The notes beneath the pieces are model-generated. The model worked only from the letters and a program-made list of their open reading frames with translations, searched no databases and was not told the DNA's origin. Shown piece after piece: positions 1 to 9,675 of a DNA stretch of 64,000 nt. A program made the position numbers and the translations under genes. The stretch is taken from positions 186,001 through 250,000 of the forward strand of contig JAVKDJ010000013.1 in assembly GCA_040222275.1 (NCBI GenBank), read 5' to 3'. Position 1 is the first letter of the stretch, and every line of letters starts with the position of its first letter. The stretch is from CAXBNB01 sp040222275. Lineage in GTDB: Bacteria > Bacteroidota > Bacteroidia > Cytophagales > Cyclobacteriaceae.

Positions 1-1181
1 TCAAGCTGGCTAGTATGATCGCCCTGCTGGAAAACTCGAACGTGAGCCTGGGTGACTCGGTGGAGACAGGCAATGGAAAATTCGCATTCTATGACCAGAC
101 CATGGAAGACCATCGGCCTGGTGGATATGGTACGCTTACGGTGAAGGAGGTTTTTGAAAAATCATCCAACATAGGCACAGCCAAATTGATCAACAAACAT
201 TTCAGTGCCAATCCGGAAAAATTTTATGAAGCGCTGGAGGAAATGGGCATGACCAAACCATTGGGTTTCCAGATGATCGGTGAAGGCAAGCCCTACATAA
301 AACATCCTAAAAAAGACTCTACATGGAGCGGGACCACATTGCCCTGGATGTCCCACGGCTATGAATTGAAAATGACCCCACTTCAGACGCTTACGCTTTT
401 TAATGCTGTGGCAAATAATGGCAGGATGATTCAGCCAATTATAGTGCGTCAGGTAAGGGAGGCCGATAGGGTGATAGAAACCTTTCATTCCAATGTGATC
501 AACAAAAAAATATGCTCTGAGGCTACACTTGCCAAGATCAGGGAGATGCTCGAAGGGGTTGTTCAGCGTGGTACGGCAAGAAATATAAGTGATAGTTTCT
601 ATCAGATTGCAGGTAAGACAGGCACAGCCAAAAACGTGGAAAATGGCCGATATACGAACAAATACTATACATCCTTTGCAGGATATTTTCCAGCCGAGAA
701 CCCACGATACAGCTGCATTGTAGTCATAGACAATCCCAAGGGGTTCAAGATTTACGGTAGTGATGTGGCTGCCCCTGTTTTCAAGGAAGTCGCTGATAAA
801 ATATATGCATTGGATTTGAAAATGCACCATCCGTATATAGCCGGTGATCCGCAGCAAGGGGTATTCCCTGTGATCCAGTCAGGTGAAATGGACGACCTTA
901 AACTCATTTGCAACAAAATCGGCATATCCAACCATTCCAGTCAGGATTCCAAATGGGCCAGGGCCAGGATTGCCAATAATGGGATAGCCTGGAAGAACCT
1001 GGAAGCAGGAAAAGACAAAGTACCGGATGTAAGGGGAATGACGCTCAGGGACGCCATTTACATCCTGGAGAATAAATCATTGAAAGTGAGGTATGAAGGT
1101 AGTGGCCGGGTGCAAGAACAGTCCCTGGTGCCCGGATCGTCCACTACCAATGCAAACATTATAGAAATAAAATTAGGATAA
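1..1181 (+). CDS. ftsI: FtsI-type penicillin-binding protein with PASTA domain (5' end missing)
   Basis: C-terminal part of a class B penicillin-binding protein, the septal transpeptidase that crosslinks new peptidoglycan at the division site. The frame is already open at base 3, so the membrane anchor and the SxxK nucleophile lie outside the window. The SxN motif is visible as Ser-Ser-Asn near 162-170 and the KTGT box near 615-626. A single PASTA domain of roughly 60 residues follows near the end (it begins KVPDVRGMTL). A PASTA-tailed FtsI is usual in Bacteroidota. One base separates its stop from the murE start, so the two are co-transcribed. Family assignment is firm; it is an FtsI rather than a sporulation SpoVD because the dcw order continues normally. 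Confidence 0.95.
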   Translation, partial: KLASMIALLENSNVSLGDSVETGNGKFAFYDQTMEDHRPGGYGTLTVKEVFEKSSNIGTAKLINKHFSANPEKFYEALEEMGMTKPLGFQMIGEGKPYIKHPKKDSTWSGTTLPWMSHGYELKMTPLQTLTLFNAVANNGRMIQPIIVRQVREADRVIETFHSNVINKKICSEATLAKIREMLEGVVQRGTARNISDSFYQIAGKTGTAKNVENGRYTNKYYTSFAGYFPAENPRYSCIVVIDNPKGFKIYGSDVAAPVFKEVADKIYALDLKMHHPYIAGDPQQGVFPVIQSGEMDDLKLICNKIGISNHSSQDSKWARARIANNGIAWKNLEAGKDKVPDVRGMTLRDAIYILENKSLKVRYEGSGRVQEQSLVPGSSTTNANIIEIKLG

Positions 1182-1182
1182 A

Positions 1183-2649
1183 TTGGCCCAACTGCTGAAA
1201 GACATATTGTACAATGTAAATCTCAAGACAGTATCAGGTGATATGAATACTGCTATAAGTACTGTCGGCTTTGACTCGCGAGAGTCAAAGCCCGGCAGCT
1301 TATTTGTAGCAGTAAAAGGCACCCAGGTAGATGGACATGAATACATCGACAAAGCCCTGGACAAAGGTGCTGTGGCTATTGTGTGTGAAAAGCTCCCTAA
1401 GAAATTTCGCCCAGAAGTTACCTATGTGGAAACCTCCGATAGCAGCCATGCCCTTGGGGTCATCTGCGCTAATTTTTACGAGAATCCTTCAAAAAAAATA
1501 AAACTGGTGGCCATCACCGGCACCAATGGCAAAACCACTACGGCTACCTTACTGTACAACCTTTTTAGAAGTTTGGGTTACGGTACGGGCTTGTTGTCAA
1601 CAGTGAAAAACTATGTAAATGGCAAGGAAATAGCTGCCAGCCACACTACACCAGATCCTGTTAGCCTCAATGAGTTGCTGGCACAAATGGTAAAAGAGGG
1701 TTGCACCCATGCTTTTATGGAAGTGAGCTCCCACGCCATTGACCAAAACCGTGTAGCGGGCATCAATTTCCGGGGGGCTGTTTTTACCAATATCACCCAC
1801 GACCACCTCGACTACCACAAAACTTTTGACAACTACATTACCGCCAAAAAGAAATTATTCGACCAGTTGTCACCATCCGCTTTTGCGTTGGTGAACCTCG
1901 ATGACAAACGGGGGCAGATTATGCTGCAGAATACACGGGCGCACAAATTTACCTATGGACTAAAGTTCCTTTCCGACTTCAAAGCCAGGATTGTGACGGA
2001 TTCCCTCCAAGGCCTGGAACTGGAAATAGACGGGCATGATGTGTGGTTTAAACTGATAGGAAAATTCAACGCATACAACATCCTGGCCGCTTATGCTACT
2101 GGTGTTTTGTTGGATGAAGAGAAAGGTGATTTGCTCACCTCCCTTTCGGGTGCTATGGCCGCACCGGGCAGGTTTGAGCAGGTGAGTGTAGGGAGTGGGG
2201 TTATCGCCATTGTGGATTATGCCCATACCCCGGATGCACTGGAAAATGTACTTCAAACGATCAATTCGTTCAGGACCAGAAGTGAGCAGATGATCACTAT
2301 AGTGGGATGTGGAGGAGATCGCGACAAAGGAAAAAGGCCTATAATGGCCTCCATAGCCGTAAAGTGGAGCGACAAGGTGATTTTCACCAACGACAATCCA
2401 CGCAATGAAGACCCGGATGAAATCATCAAAGATATGCAGGCAGGGGTGGGCAAGACCTATGAAAAGAAGACATTGGTGATCAATGACAGGCGGGAGGCCA
2501 TCAAAACGGCCTGTTCGATGGCTGGTGAAAGAGATATTATCCTGGTGGCAGGCAAAGGCCATGAGGATTATCAGGAAATCAAAGGGGTGAAGCACCATTT
2601 TGATGACCGGGAGGTTTTAAGGGAAATGCTGGAAATGTTTAAAAATTAA
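1183..2649 (+). CDS. murE: UDP-MurNAc-L-Ala-D-Glu:meso-diaminopimelate ligase MurE
   Basis: Cytoplasmic Mur ligase that adds the third residue of the peptidoglycan stem peptide using ATP. The 488-residue protein has the P-loop GTNGKTTT from about residue 113 and the DNPRNEDP signature from about residue 404. That signature marks meso-diaminopimelate rather than lysine as substrate. Length is normal for the family. The start is a TTG placed one base after the ftsI stop; no ATG lies near, and the first residues (AQLLKDIL) match how the family usually begins. It is followed after 8 bases by mraY. Confidence 0.96.
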   Translation: MAQLLKDILYNVNLKTVSGDMNTAISTVGFDSRESKPGSLFVAVKGTQVDGHEYIDKALDKGAVAIVCEKLPKKFRPEVTYVETSDSSHALGVICANFYENPSKKIKLVAITGTNGKTTTATLLYNLFRSLGYGTGLLSTVKNYVNGKEIAASHTTPDPVSLNELLAQMVKEGCTHAFMEVSSHAIDQNRVAGINFRGAVFTNITHDHLDYHKTFDNYITAKKKLFDQLSPSAFALVNLDDKRGQIMLQNTRAHKFTYGLKFLSDFKARIVTDSLQGLELEIDGHDVWFKLIGKFNAYNILAAYATGVLLDEEKGDLLTSLSGAMAAPGRFEQVSVGSGVIAIVDYAHTPDALENVLQTINSFRTRSEQMITIVGCGGDRDKGKRPIMASIAVKWSDKVIFTNDNPRNEDPDEIIKDMQAGVGKTYEKKTLVINDRREAIKTACSMAGERDIILVAGKGHEDYQEIKGVKHHFDDREVLREMLEMFKN

Positions 2650-2657
2650 AAAGGGCA

Positions 2658-3869
2658 ATGCTATACTACTTATTCGATTTTTTGGATAAACAATTCGACC
2701 TGATAGGTGCTGGTCTGTTTCAGTTCATCTCATTCAGGGCTGGCATGGCGGTAGTGATTTCATTGCTCATTACGGTAGCTTTTGGGAAAACCCTCATAGG
2801 CATTCTTCATCGCTTTCAAATGGGCGAATCAATCCGTGACCTGGGCCTGGAAGGACAAATGGAAAAGAAAGGTACCCCTACCATGGGCGGGCTGATCATT
2901 ATAGCTGCCATTTTGATTCCGGTACTGTTGGTTTCAAAACTTGATAATATATATGTCATCCTTTTGCTGGTGACAACCGTTTGGATGGGGCTGATTGGCT
3001 TTCTGGATGACTACCTGAAAGTGAAGAAAAACAACAAAGAAGGCTTGTCGGGCAAGTTGAAAATAGTCGGCCAGGTAGGAATAGGCCTGATCGTAGGGGT
3101 GACTATGGTGATGCACGACGATATCGTGGTAAGGGAATTTCAGGAAACACCTCCCGCTCAGGAAAAGACGCAAAAGTATAAGGCCTTTGAAGACATTCAA
3201 TCTTCCATTACCACCATTCCTTTTGTGAAAGACAATGAATTCGACTACAAATGGCTGCTCCCTTCCTTTCTGGAAGATTATACCAATGTTTTGTATGTGA
3301 TAGCGGTCATTTTTATTGTAACAGCGGTGTCCAACGGAGCTAACATAACAGACGGGTTGGATGGCCTGGCAGCAGGTACTTCTGCTATTATCGGACTTAC
3401 ACTGGCCATATTGGCCTATCTCTCAGGTAACGTCATCTTCTCCGACTACCTCAACATCATGTACATCCCCGATTCGGGAGAGTTGGTGATATTTTGTACA
3501 GCATTTGTAGGTGCATGCGTAGGGTTTCTCTGGTACAATTCCCATCCCGCTCAGGTATTCATGGGCGACACAGGGAGTTTGTCGATAGGTGGTATCATAG
3601 CCGTACTGGCATTGGTGATAAGAAAGGAACTGCTGATTCCGGTGCTTTGTGGGATATTTCTCATAGAAAACATATCGGTAATGATGCAGGTAGCTTATTT
3701 CAAGCATACCAAAAAGAAATATGGAGAAGGCAGGCGTATTTTTAAAATGGCACCACTGCACCACCATTATCAGAAACTTGGGCTGCATGAAACGAAGATC
3801 GTTACCCGGTTTTGGATAACCGGAATACTGCTGGCAATTTTTACATTGGCAACATTAAAAGTAAGGTAA
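2658..3869 (+). CDS. mraY: Phospho-MurNAc-pentapeptide transferase MraY
   Basis: Integral inner-membrane enzyme that moves phospho-MurNAc-pentapeptide from UDP to undecaprenyl phosphate, giving lipid I. The 403-residue protein shows the family motifs in order: FLDDYLK in the first cytoplasmic loop, NITDGLDGLA, MGDTGSL, and the histidine-rich PLHHHYQKLG near the C terminus. About ten hydrophobic segments are present. It is longer than the roughly 360 residues of the E. coli enzyme because of a polar insert between about residues 155 and 205, which is usual in Bacteroidota. It sits between murE and murD in the same transcript. Confidence 0.97.
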   Translation: MLYYLFDFLDKQFDLIGAGLFQFISFRAGMAVVISLLITVAFGKTLIGILHRFQMGESIRDLGLEGQMEKKGTPTMGGLIIIAAILIPVLLVSKLDNIYVILLLVTTVWMGLIGFLDDYLKVKKNNKEGLSGKLKIVGQVGIGLIVGVTMVMHDDIVVREFQETPPAQEKTQKYKAFEDIQSSITTIPFVKDNEFDYKWLLPSFLEDYTNVLYVIAVIFIVTAVSNGANITDGLDGLAAGTSAIIGLTLAILAYLSGNVIFSDYLNIMYIPDSGELVIFCTAFVGACVGFLWYNSHPAQVFMGDTGSLSIGGIIAVLALVIRKELLIPVLCGIFLIENISVMMQVAYFKHTKKKYGEGRRIFKMAPLHHHYQKLGLHETKIVTRFWITGILLAIFTLATLKVR

Positions 3870-3873
3870 GGAG

Positions 3874-5250
3874 TTGAGGAACAATAAATACCATAGTGTA
3901 GCAATTTTAGGAAGCGGTGAGAGCGGCATGGGCGCGGCATTCCTTGCTCATAGCAAGCGAGTGAATGTGTTTTTGTCAGATTCAGGAGCAATTGATCCTG
4001 ATAAAAAGGCTATGTTGCTGGACAAAGGAATAGAGTTTGAGGAAAATGGCCATACCATTGACCACCTGCTCAATTTTGATGAAATCATCAAGAGTCCTGG
4101 AATACCTGAAAAGGTACCGGTAGTACAAGCTTTAAGGGCAGCAGATAAACCTATAATCTCGGAGATAGAATTTGCGAGCAGATATACCAAGGCAAAATTG
4201 GTAGCGATCACTGGTTCCAATGGGAAAACGACTACCACCCTGCTCACTTATCACCTGCTAAAATCGGCAGGATTGAATGTGGGCCTTGCAGGCAATATTG
4301 GCAACAGCCTGGCTGGATTGCTGCTCGAATCAGACTATGATATCATAGTGTTGGAACTGAGCAGTTTCCAATTGGATGGCATGTACGATTTCAAGGCAGA
4401 CACTTCTGTGCTCTTGAATATAACACCAGACCATCTAGACAGGTACAACTATGACATCAGCCAGTATGCAGATTCAAAGCTCCGTATTGTTCAGAACCAG
4501 GATGACAAAAACCTTTTCGTTTTCAACCTTGATGATGCTTTAGTTGGTGAAAAAATCAGTGAGAAAAATATAGAAGCAGAACAGGCAGGGTTTTCACTTG
4601 AAGCCGGTGCATCAGGAGCTGTTGCCAGATTGGAACGGGACCAGTTAGTTTTTGACGGTTTTTCCATCCCAAAAGAAGATATTCCTCTAATTGGCAGGCA
4701 CAACCTGTACAACACCATGGCTGCCGTGTTGATAGCTACCAGATATGGAGTAAGTGCAGCAAATATTCTTGCAGGCCTGAGAACATTCCAAAACGCCCCA
4801 CACCGATTGGAGTATGTGGCTACTATCGATGGGGTGAAATTCATCAACGACTCCAAGGCCACCAATGTGGACTCTGTTTATTATGCACTGGATGGTGTGG
4901 ATGGCCAGGTGGTATGGATTGCCGGAGGTGTGAACAAAGGAAACGACTATGCCCCGATAAAGGAATTGGTTGCAGATAAGGTGAAAGCTTTGATTTGCCT
5001 GGGAGTGGACAACAAGCATCTGCTGGATGCTTTCGGTGGCAAAATAAAATCGGTGCTGGAAACTCAAGATATTGATCAATGTGTAGAAGAGGCATTGGGA
5101 ATGGCAGCTCAAGGGGACGTGGTATTGCTGTCTCCGGCATGTGCGAGTTTTGACCTCTTCAACAACTACGAACACCGGGGCGACCAATTTAAGGAGGCAG
5201 TACTTGACTTAAAAAAAAACTTCAAAACTGAGAAAACACTTGTAGTATGA
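3874..5250 (+). CDS. murD: UDP-MurNAc-L-Ala:D-glutamate ligase MurD
   Basis: Cytoplasmic ATP-dependent ligase that adds D-glutamate to UDP-MurNAc-L-alanine. The 458-residue protein has the N-terminal Rossmann-like UDP-binding segment (AILGSGESGMG), the Mur ligase P-loop (GSNGKTTTT) and the central NDSKATN motif. The start is a TTG four bases after the mraY stop; the purine-rich AAGGAG directly abuts it, which is too close for a normal ribosome binding site, but no better in-frame start exists before the conserved region. Its stop overlaps the ftsW start by four bases. The order of genes in the cluster supports the call. Confidence 0.96.
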   Translation: MRNNKYHSVAILGSGESGMGAAFLAHSKRVNVFLSDSGAIDPDKKAMLLDKGIEFEENGHTIDHLLNFDEIIKSPGIPEKVPVVQALRAADKPIISEIEFASRYTKAKLVAITGSNGKTTTTLLTYHLLKSAGLNVGLAGNIGNSLAGLLLESDYDIIVLELSSFQLDGMYDFKADTSVLLNITPDHLDRYNYDISQYADSKLRIVQNQDDKNLFVFNLDDALVGEKISEKNIEAEQAGFSLEAGASGAVARLERDQLVFDGFSIPKEDIPLIGRHNLYNTMAAVLIATRYGVSAANILAGLRTFQNAPHRLEYVATIDGVKFINDSKATNVDSVYYALDGVDGQVVWIAGGVNKGNDYAPIKELVADKVKALICLGVDNKHLLDAFGGKIKSVLETQDIDQCVEEALGMAAQGDVVLLSPACASFDLFNNYEHRGDQFKEAVLDLKKNFKTEKTLVV

Positions 5251-6410
5251 TCAAGCAATGGGCAGATAGGCATATTCAGGGTGATCCGGTAATCTGGTTC
5301 ATAGTATTGGCATTGTCCATACTTAGTGTATTGGTGGTGTACAGTGCCACAGGTACCTTGGCCTATTCCCAGATGGAAGGCAACACAGAACATTACCTGT
5401 TCAAACATTCTTCGTTCATGCTCCTGAGTTTGTTTGCGATGTGGGTAGCACATAAAATTGATTATCGTTACTACGCCAAGTTGTCCAGATTGGCGCTGTG
5501 GCTGTGTGTGCCATTGTTGTTTGTTACATGGAAATTTGGCCTCAATATCAATGAAGCATCCAGATGGATTACCATTCCCCTGATCAACCAGGCTTTTCAG
5601 CCTTCCGACCTGGCAAAATTTGCCTTGATTGTTACCCTGGCTTCTATGCTTGCCAAGCGGCAAAACAATATCGACAATGTAAAAGAGTCGCTCATACCTA
5701 TGCTACTCTGGATTGGTGCCATCTGCGGCCTGATCGCCATGTCCAATTTCTCCACAGCCATTTTGGTGTTCACTACCTGCATGTTGATGTTGTTTATAGG
5801 CAGGGTACCCACCAAATACCTTATTATGCTTGTGGCTATTGGATTGGTAGCAGGCGGGATTGCCCTGGCCTTGGGACAAAGGGCGGAAACAGTAATGAGC
5901 AGGATAACGGCTTATGTTACCGCCGAAGAAGTACCTTTTCAGGCCGAGCAATCATACATTGCCATAGCCTCCGGTGGCATCCAGGGGTTAGGCCCTGGCA
6001 AAAGCCATCAAAGAAATTTTCTACCCCACCCTTATTCAGATTTTATTTATGCCATAGTCATAGAAGAATATGGAATGATCGGGGGAGTGTTTGTATTGTT
6101 CCTCTACCTGGCTTTGCTCTACCGGGGCACGAGGGTAGTATCTACAAGTGAACGCACTTACGGAGGGTTGTTGTCGGCAGGATTGAGTTTTGCATTGGTA
6201 CTGCAAGCGATGGTCAACATGGGAGTGGCAGTAGGGCTGGGGCCCATTACAGGCCTCACATTGCCCCTGGTCAGTATGGGGGGTACCTCGCAGTTGTTCA
6301 CAGGAGTTGCATTGGGTATCATACTGAGTGTGAGCCGTGGAGAGGTAGAGGAAGCCGCAAGTACGCAGACATCCGGAAATAAGTTTAGAGCAGAATTGGA
6401 AACAGCATAA
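5247..6410 (+). CDS. ftsW: Lipid II polymerase FtsW (SEDS family)
   Basis: Multi-pass inner-membrane glycosyltransferase of the SEDS family that polymerises septal glycan strands together with FtsI. The 387-residue protein has about ten transmembrane segments. It shows family landmarks: the early VVYSATG segment, GLGPGKSHQRNFLPHPYSDF in the large extracytoplasmic loop, and the C-terminal MGGTSQLF. It overlaps murD by four bases (ATGA) and its TAA directly abuts the murG ATG, so translation is coupled through this part of the operon. Its place next to murD and murG favours FtsW over RodA. Confidence 0.96.
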   Translation: MIKQWADRHIQGDPVIWFIVLALSILSVLVVYSATGTLAYSQMEGNTEHYLFKHSSFMLLSLFAMWVAHKIDYRYYAKLSRLALWLCVPLLFVTWKFGLNINEASRWITIPLINQAFQPSDLAKFALIVTLASMLAKRQNNIDNVKESLIPMLLWIGAICGLIAMSNFSTAILVFTTCMLMLFIGRVPTKYLIMLVAIGLVAGGIALALGQRAETVMSRITAYVTAEEVPFQAEQSYIAIASGGIQGLGPGKSHQRNFLPHPYSDFIYAIVIEEYGMIGGVFVLFLYLALLYRGTRVVSTSERTYGGLLSAGLSFALVLQAMVNMGVAVGLGPITGLTLPLVSMGGTSQLFTGVALGIILSVSRGEVEEAASTQTSGNKFRAELETA

Positions 6411-7520
6411 ATGGCAGCTAAGGCAACATATCGCATCATGATCAGCGGAGGAGGTACCGGGGGGCATATCTACCCTGCCATAGCCATAGCCAATGCCTTG
6501 ACCCAAATCGAACGTGATATCGAAATACTTTTTGTAGGGGCAAAAGGCAAAATGGAGATGGAAAAAGTGCCTGAAGCCGGTTACAGGATAATTGGCTTGT
6601 GGATCAGCGGTATCCAGAGAAGCCTGACCATAGACAACCTGTCTTTCCCTTTCAAGTTGATTTCCAGTATTTGGAAGTCTTTCAAATTGCTAAAGGAGTT
6701 TAAGCCGGATGCAGTGGTCGGGGTAGGCGGATATGCCAGTGGGCCGTTGTTGTATGCCGCCACCCAAAAAGGGATACCGTCTTTGATCCAGGAACAAAAT
6801 GCCTTTGCCGGCATCACCAATAAACTGCTGGCCAAAAAAGTGCAAAAAATATGTGTGGCCAATGAAGGCATGGATAAATTTTTCCCTGCCGATAGGATAA
6901 TGCTCACCGGAAACCCCGTAAGGACAGACATTTTGAATGTTGACCAAAAAAGGGGACAGGCGTTGGAATTCTTTGGTTTTTCTACAGACAAGCCCGTTCT
7001 GATGGTTTTGGGAGGAAGCCTTGGTGCCAGAACACTCAATGAATCGATTGTGTCCAATATAGATCAGCTGATAACAAAAGGAGTGCAGGTACTCTGGCAA
7101 ACAGGCAAATTTTACTATGACGAAATGCTTGACCGGACCAGGGACAAGGAAATGACAGGGATAAAGGTGATGGCATTTTTGAAAGAAATGGATCTGGCTT
7201 ATGCGGCGGCAGATGTCGTGATTTCCAGGGCTGGGGCTTTGTCTATTTCTGAATTGTGCCTTACCGGTAAGCCTGTGGTGTTTGTGCCTTCACCCAATGT
7301 GGCTGAAGACCACCAAACAAAAAACGCAGAGGCTTTGGTATCGAAGGATGCCGCTATAATGGTGAAAGACAGCCAGGCCAGGGAGCAACTGGTGTCTACC
7401 GCATTGGGGCTGATCAACGATGAGCAGAGAAAAGAAACACTGTCAGCCAACATAAAGAAAATGGGCAGGCCAAATGCGGCCAAAGACATTGCCAATGAAA
7501 TACTGAAAATGATCGAATGA
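6411..7520 (+). CDS. murG: Lipid II synthase MurG (GT28)
   Basis: Peripheral inner-membrane glycosyltransferase that adds GlcNAc to lipid I to make lipid II. The 369-residue protein begins with the family signature SGGGTGGHIYPA at about residue 12. It also shows GVGGYASGP, the QEQNAFAG motif, and the C-terminal UDP-GlcNAc-binding segment around ISRAGALSISEL and PNVAEDHQTKNA. The length is normal. It starts immediately after the ftsW stop and overlaps murC by four bases. Confidence 0.97.
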   Translation: MAAKATYRIMISGGGTGGHIYPAIAIANALTQIERDIEILFVGAKGKMEMEKVPEAGYRIIGLWISGIQRSLTIDNLSFPFKLISSIWKSFKLLKEFKPDAVVGVGGYASGPLLYAATQKGIPSLIQEQNAFAGITNKLLAKKVQKICVANEGMDKFFPADRIMLTGNPVRTDILNVDQKRGQALEFFGFSTDKPVLMVLGGSLGARTLNESIVSNIDQLITKGVQVLWQTGKFYYDEMLDRTRDKEMTGIKVMAFLKEMDLAYAAADVVISRAGALSISELCLTGKPVVFVPSPNVAEDHQTKNAEALVSKDAAIMVKDSQAREQLVSTALGLINDEQRKETLSANIKKMGRPNAAKDIANEILKMIE

Positions 7521-8902
7521 AGCTGAAGGACATACATAGCGTCTATTTTATAGGTATCGGTGGTATCGGTATGAGTGCGCTCGCCCGCTGGTTTAGGGCC
7601 AACGGCTATTTTGTGGCCGGGTACGACAAGACACCTACCGTGTTGACCAGGACGCTGGAAGGTGAAGGTATTTCCATTCACTATACCGACGCTGTGGAAA
7701 ATATTCCAGCTGCAATTACAGCGGACAAAAGCAGCTCACTGATCGTTTATACGCCTGCTGTACCCAAAGACCATTTGGAGTACAATTTTTTGAAAGAGGC
7801 AGGGTTTGAAATCCTCAAGAGGTCGCAGGTATTGGGAGAGTTGACCAGGGACAATTTCACGATCGCTGTAGCCGGAACCCATGGGAAAACAACCACTTCC
7901 AGCATCATTGCCCATATCCTGAAGTCTTCAGGGTTGAATTGCACAGCATTTGTTGGGGGCATCATGGCCAACTATGACTCCAACCTGATCATCGGCAAGG
8001 AAGGTGATGACAATATTATTGTAGTGGAGGCCGATGAATTTGACCGGTCGTTTCTGACCCTAAGCCCGGATGTAGCCATTATTACTGCTGTAGATGCCGA
8101 CCATCTTGATATCTATGGTTCGGCTGATTCCCTCAAGAGTAGTTTCAGGGATTTTATTGGCAACATGAAAAAGAACGGGAAACTGTTCATAGAAGAAAGG
8201 GCAGCCAAAAAGATGGACCTTGCTGGCGATGGAGACATCAAATACGAAACTTACGGACTGAATGGGGGGACGATCCAATCGACAGGAGTGAGAGTGGAAG
8301 ACGGGGTGTTTGTTTTTGGCCTTCAGCGGTCAGGGAAGTCCTTTGATCGAATGAAATTGTTCCTGCCAGGGTTTCACAATGTTGAAAACTGTCTGGCCGC
8401 AATTGCCGTGGCTGATGAATTGAATATTGCATCTGGGGATATAAAAAAATCTATTGAAGGGTACAGGGGTGTAAAAAGGAGGTTTCAATACATTATTAAA
8501 AATGACCATTTGGTGTTCATCGACGACTATGCACATCACCCCGAAGAAATCAACGCACTGCTGAAGTCTGTAAAAGCCCTTTTTCCAGAAAAGAAAATCA
8601 CAGCGGTCTTTCAACCACATCTGTTTACCAGGACCAGGGATTTCGCTGACGGGTTCAGTGAAAGCCTGAGCCTGGCAGATGAAGTGATCCTTTTGGACAT
8701 CTACCCTGCCAGGGAACTTCCCATAACAGGAGTGGATTCGCATATGCTACTGGCCAAAATAGCCTCCAAACGAAAATATGTGTGCAGTAAAAATGACCTC
8801 ATAGATAAACTAAAAGGGCACGACTTGCAAGTGCTGTTGACCATTGGTGCAGGGGACATAGATGCTTTGGTAGAGCCTATAAAAAATGCTTTGGAATCAT
8901 GA
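7517..8902 (+). CDS. murC: UDP-N-acetylmuramate:L-alanine ligase MurC
   Basis: Cytoplasmic ATP-dependent ligase that adds the first residue, L-alanine, to UDP-MurNAc. The 461-residue protein starts with the UDP-binding loop FIGIGGIGMSALA and has the P-loop GTHGKTTT characteristic of MurC (His in place of Asn). It also has the VVEADEFDRSF and DDYAHHP motifs. No ddl gene separates murC and ftsQ. It overlaps murG and ftsQ by four bases each. Confidence 0.97.
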   Translation: MKLKDIHSVYFIGIGGIGMSALARWFRANGYFVAGYDKTPTVLTRTLEGEGISIHYTDAVENIPAAITADKSSSLIVYTPAVPKDHLEYNFLKEAGFEILKRSQVLGELTRDNFTIAVAGTHGKTTTSSIIAHILKSSGLNCTAFVGGIMANYDSNLIIGKEGDDNIIVVEADEFDRSFLTLSPDVAIITAVDADHLDIYGSADSLKSSFRDFIGNMKKNGKLFIEERAAKKMDLAGDGDIKYETYGLNGGTIQSTGVRVEDGVFVFGLQRSGKSFDRMKLFLPGFHNVENCLAAIAVADELNIASGDIKKSIEGYRGVKRRFQYIIKNDHLVFIDDYAHHPEEINALLKSVKALFPEKKITAVFQPHLFTRTRDFADGFSESLSLADEVILLDIYPARELPITGVDSHMLLAKIASKRKYVCSKNDLIDKLKGHDLQVLLTIGAGDIDALVEPIKNALES

Positions 8903-9663
8903 AAATCGATTATACCATATTGAAACCTTTCAAATACCTCATTGTGGTGTTTATACTTTTTATACTGATTGGGTTTGCCAATAAAAAACAGAGAGGCCGA
9001 TATGTCCAGGATGTGGTGGTAAACATCGACAACCAATTTGAAAACTATTTTATCGACCAGAGCGATGTTTACGACCTGATACATGAAACAGGCAAGAGCT
9101 ACCTGCTCAACCTTGATATTGGGAGGTTGGAGCTAAAAGAAATCGAAAGAAAGATAGAATCGCACCGTTTTGTTGGTGAGGCGGAGGTATATCACGACCT
9201 GAATGGCAGGCTCACAATAGATGTGAAGCAAAACCGTCCGATCGCACGGATTTTAAATGAAAGGGGAGCGGACCGCTATATTGGCACTACCGGGCTGATC
9301 TTGCCGATATCCAATCACTACACGGCCAGGGTGCCGCTCATTAGAGTCCACAAAGGTGTACAGTATTCCAGCGAGAATATAGGCGATACAGAAGAAGGGC
9401 TAGAGCTGTTTGAAATGCTCACCTTTATAGAAAATGATCCATTTTGGAAGGCACAGGTAGCCGGTATAGATATAGACAAAAACCATGAATTGACCATTCA
9501 CCCCCAGGTAACCAAACAACTCGTGATGTTTGGCCCGGCCAAGGGGTTTATGGACAAGTTCAAAAGACTGAACGTCTTTTATAAGGAAATCCTGCCCAAT
9601 AAAGGGTGGAACAATTACTCAGAAGTGAATTTAAAATATGAAAACCAAATCGTTTGTAAATAA
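8899..9663 (+). CDS. ftsQ: Cell division protein FtsQ
   Basis: Bitopic inner-membrane divisome protein that links the cytoplasmic Z ring to the periplasmic wall enzymes. The 254-residue product has a short cytoplasmic tail, one hydrophobic segment (about residues 13-31) and a periplasmic region. The start of that region fits a POTRA domain (about residues 39-110, with DQSDVYDLI and DVKQNRPIARI), followed by a beta-rich part. FtsQ sequences diverge strongly, so the call rests as much on position between murC and ftsA as on motifs. Confidence 0.88.
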   Translation: MKIDYTILKPFKYLIVVFILFILIGFANKKQRGRYVQDVVVNIDNQFENYFIDQSDVYDLIHETGKSYLLNLDIGRLELKEIERKIESHRFVGEAEVYHDLNGRLTIDVKQNRPIARILNERGADRYIGTTGLILPISNHYTARVPLIRVHKGVQYSSENIGDTEEGLELFEMLTFIENDPFWKAQVAGIDIDKNHELTIHPQVTKQLVMFGPAKGFMDKFKRLNVFYKEILPNKGWNNYSEVNLKYENQIVCK

Positions 9664-9675
9664 ATAGTTTAAGGT

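Noticed and set aside
162..857. Long open frames on the minus strand opposite ftsI and across the division genes
   Set aside because: They mirror strongly coding plus-strand genes, lack recognisable domains and have poor amino-acid composition.
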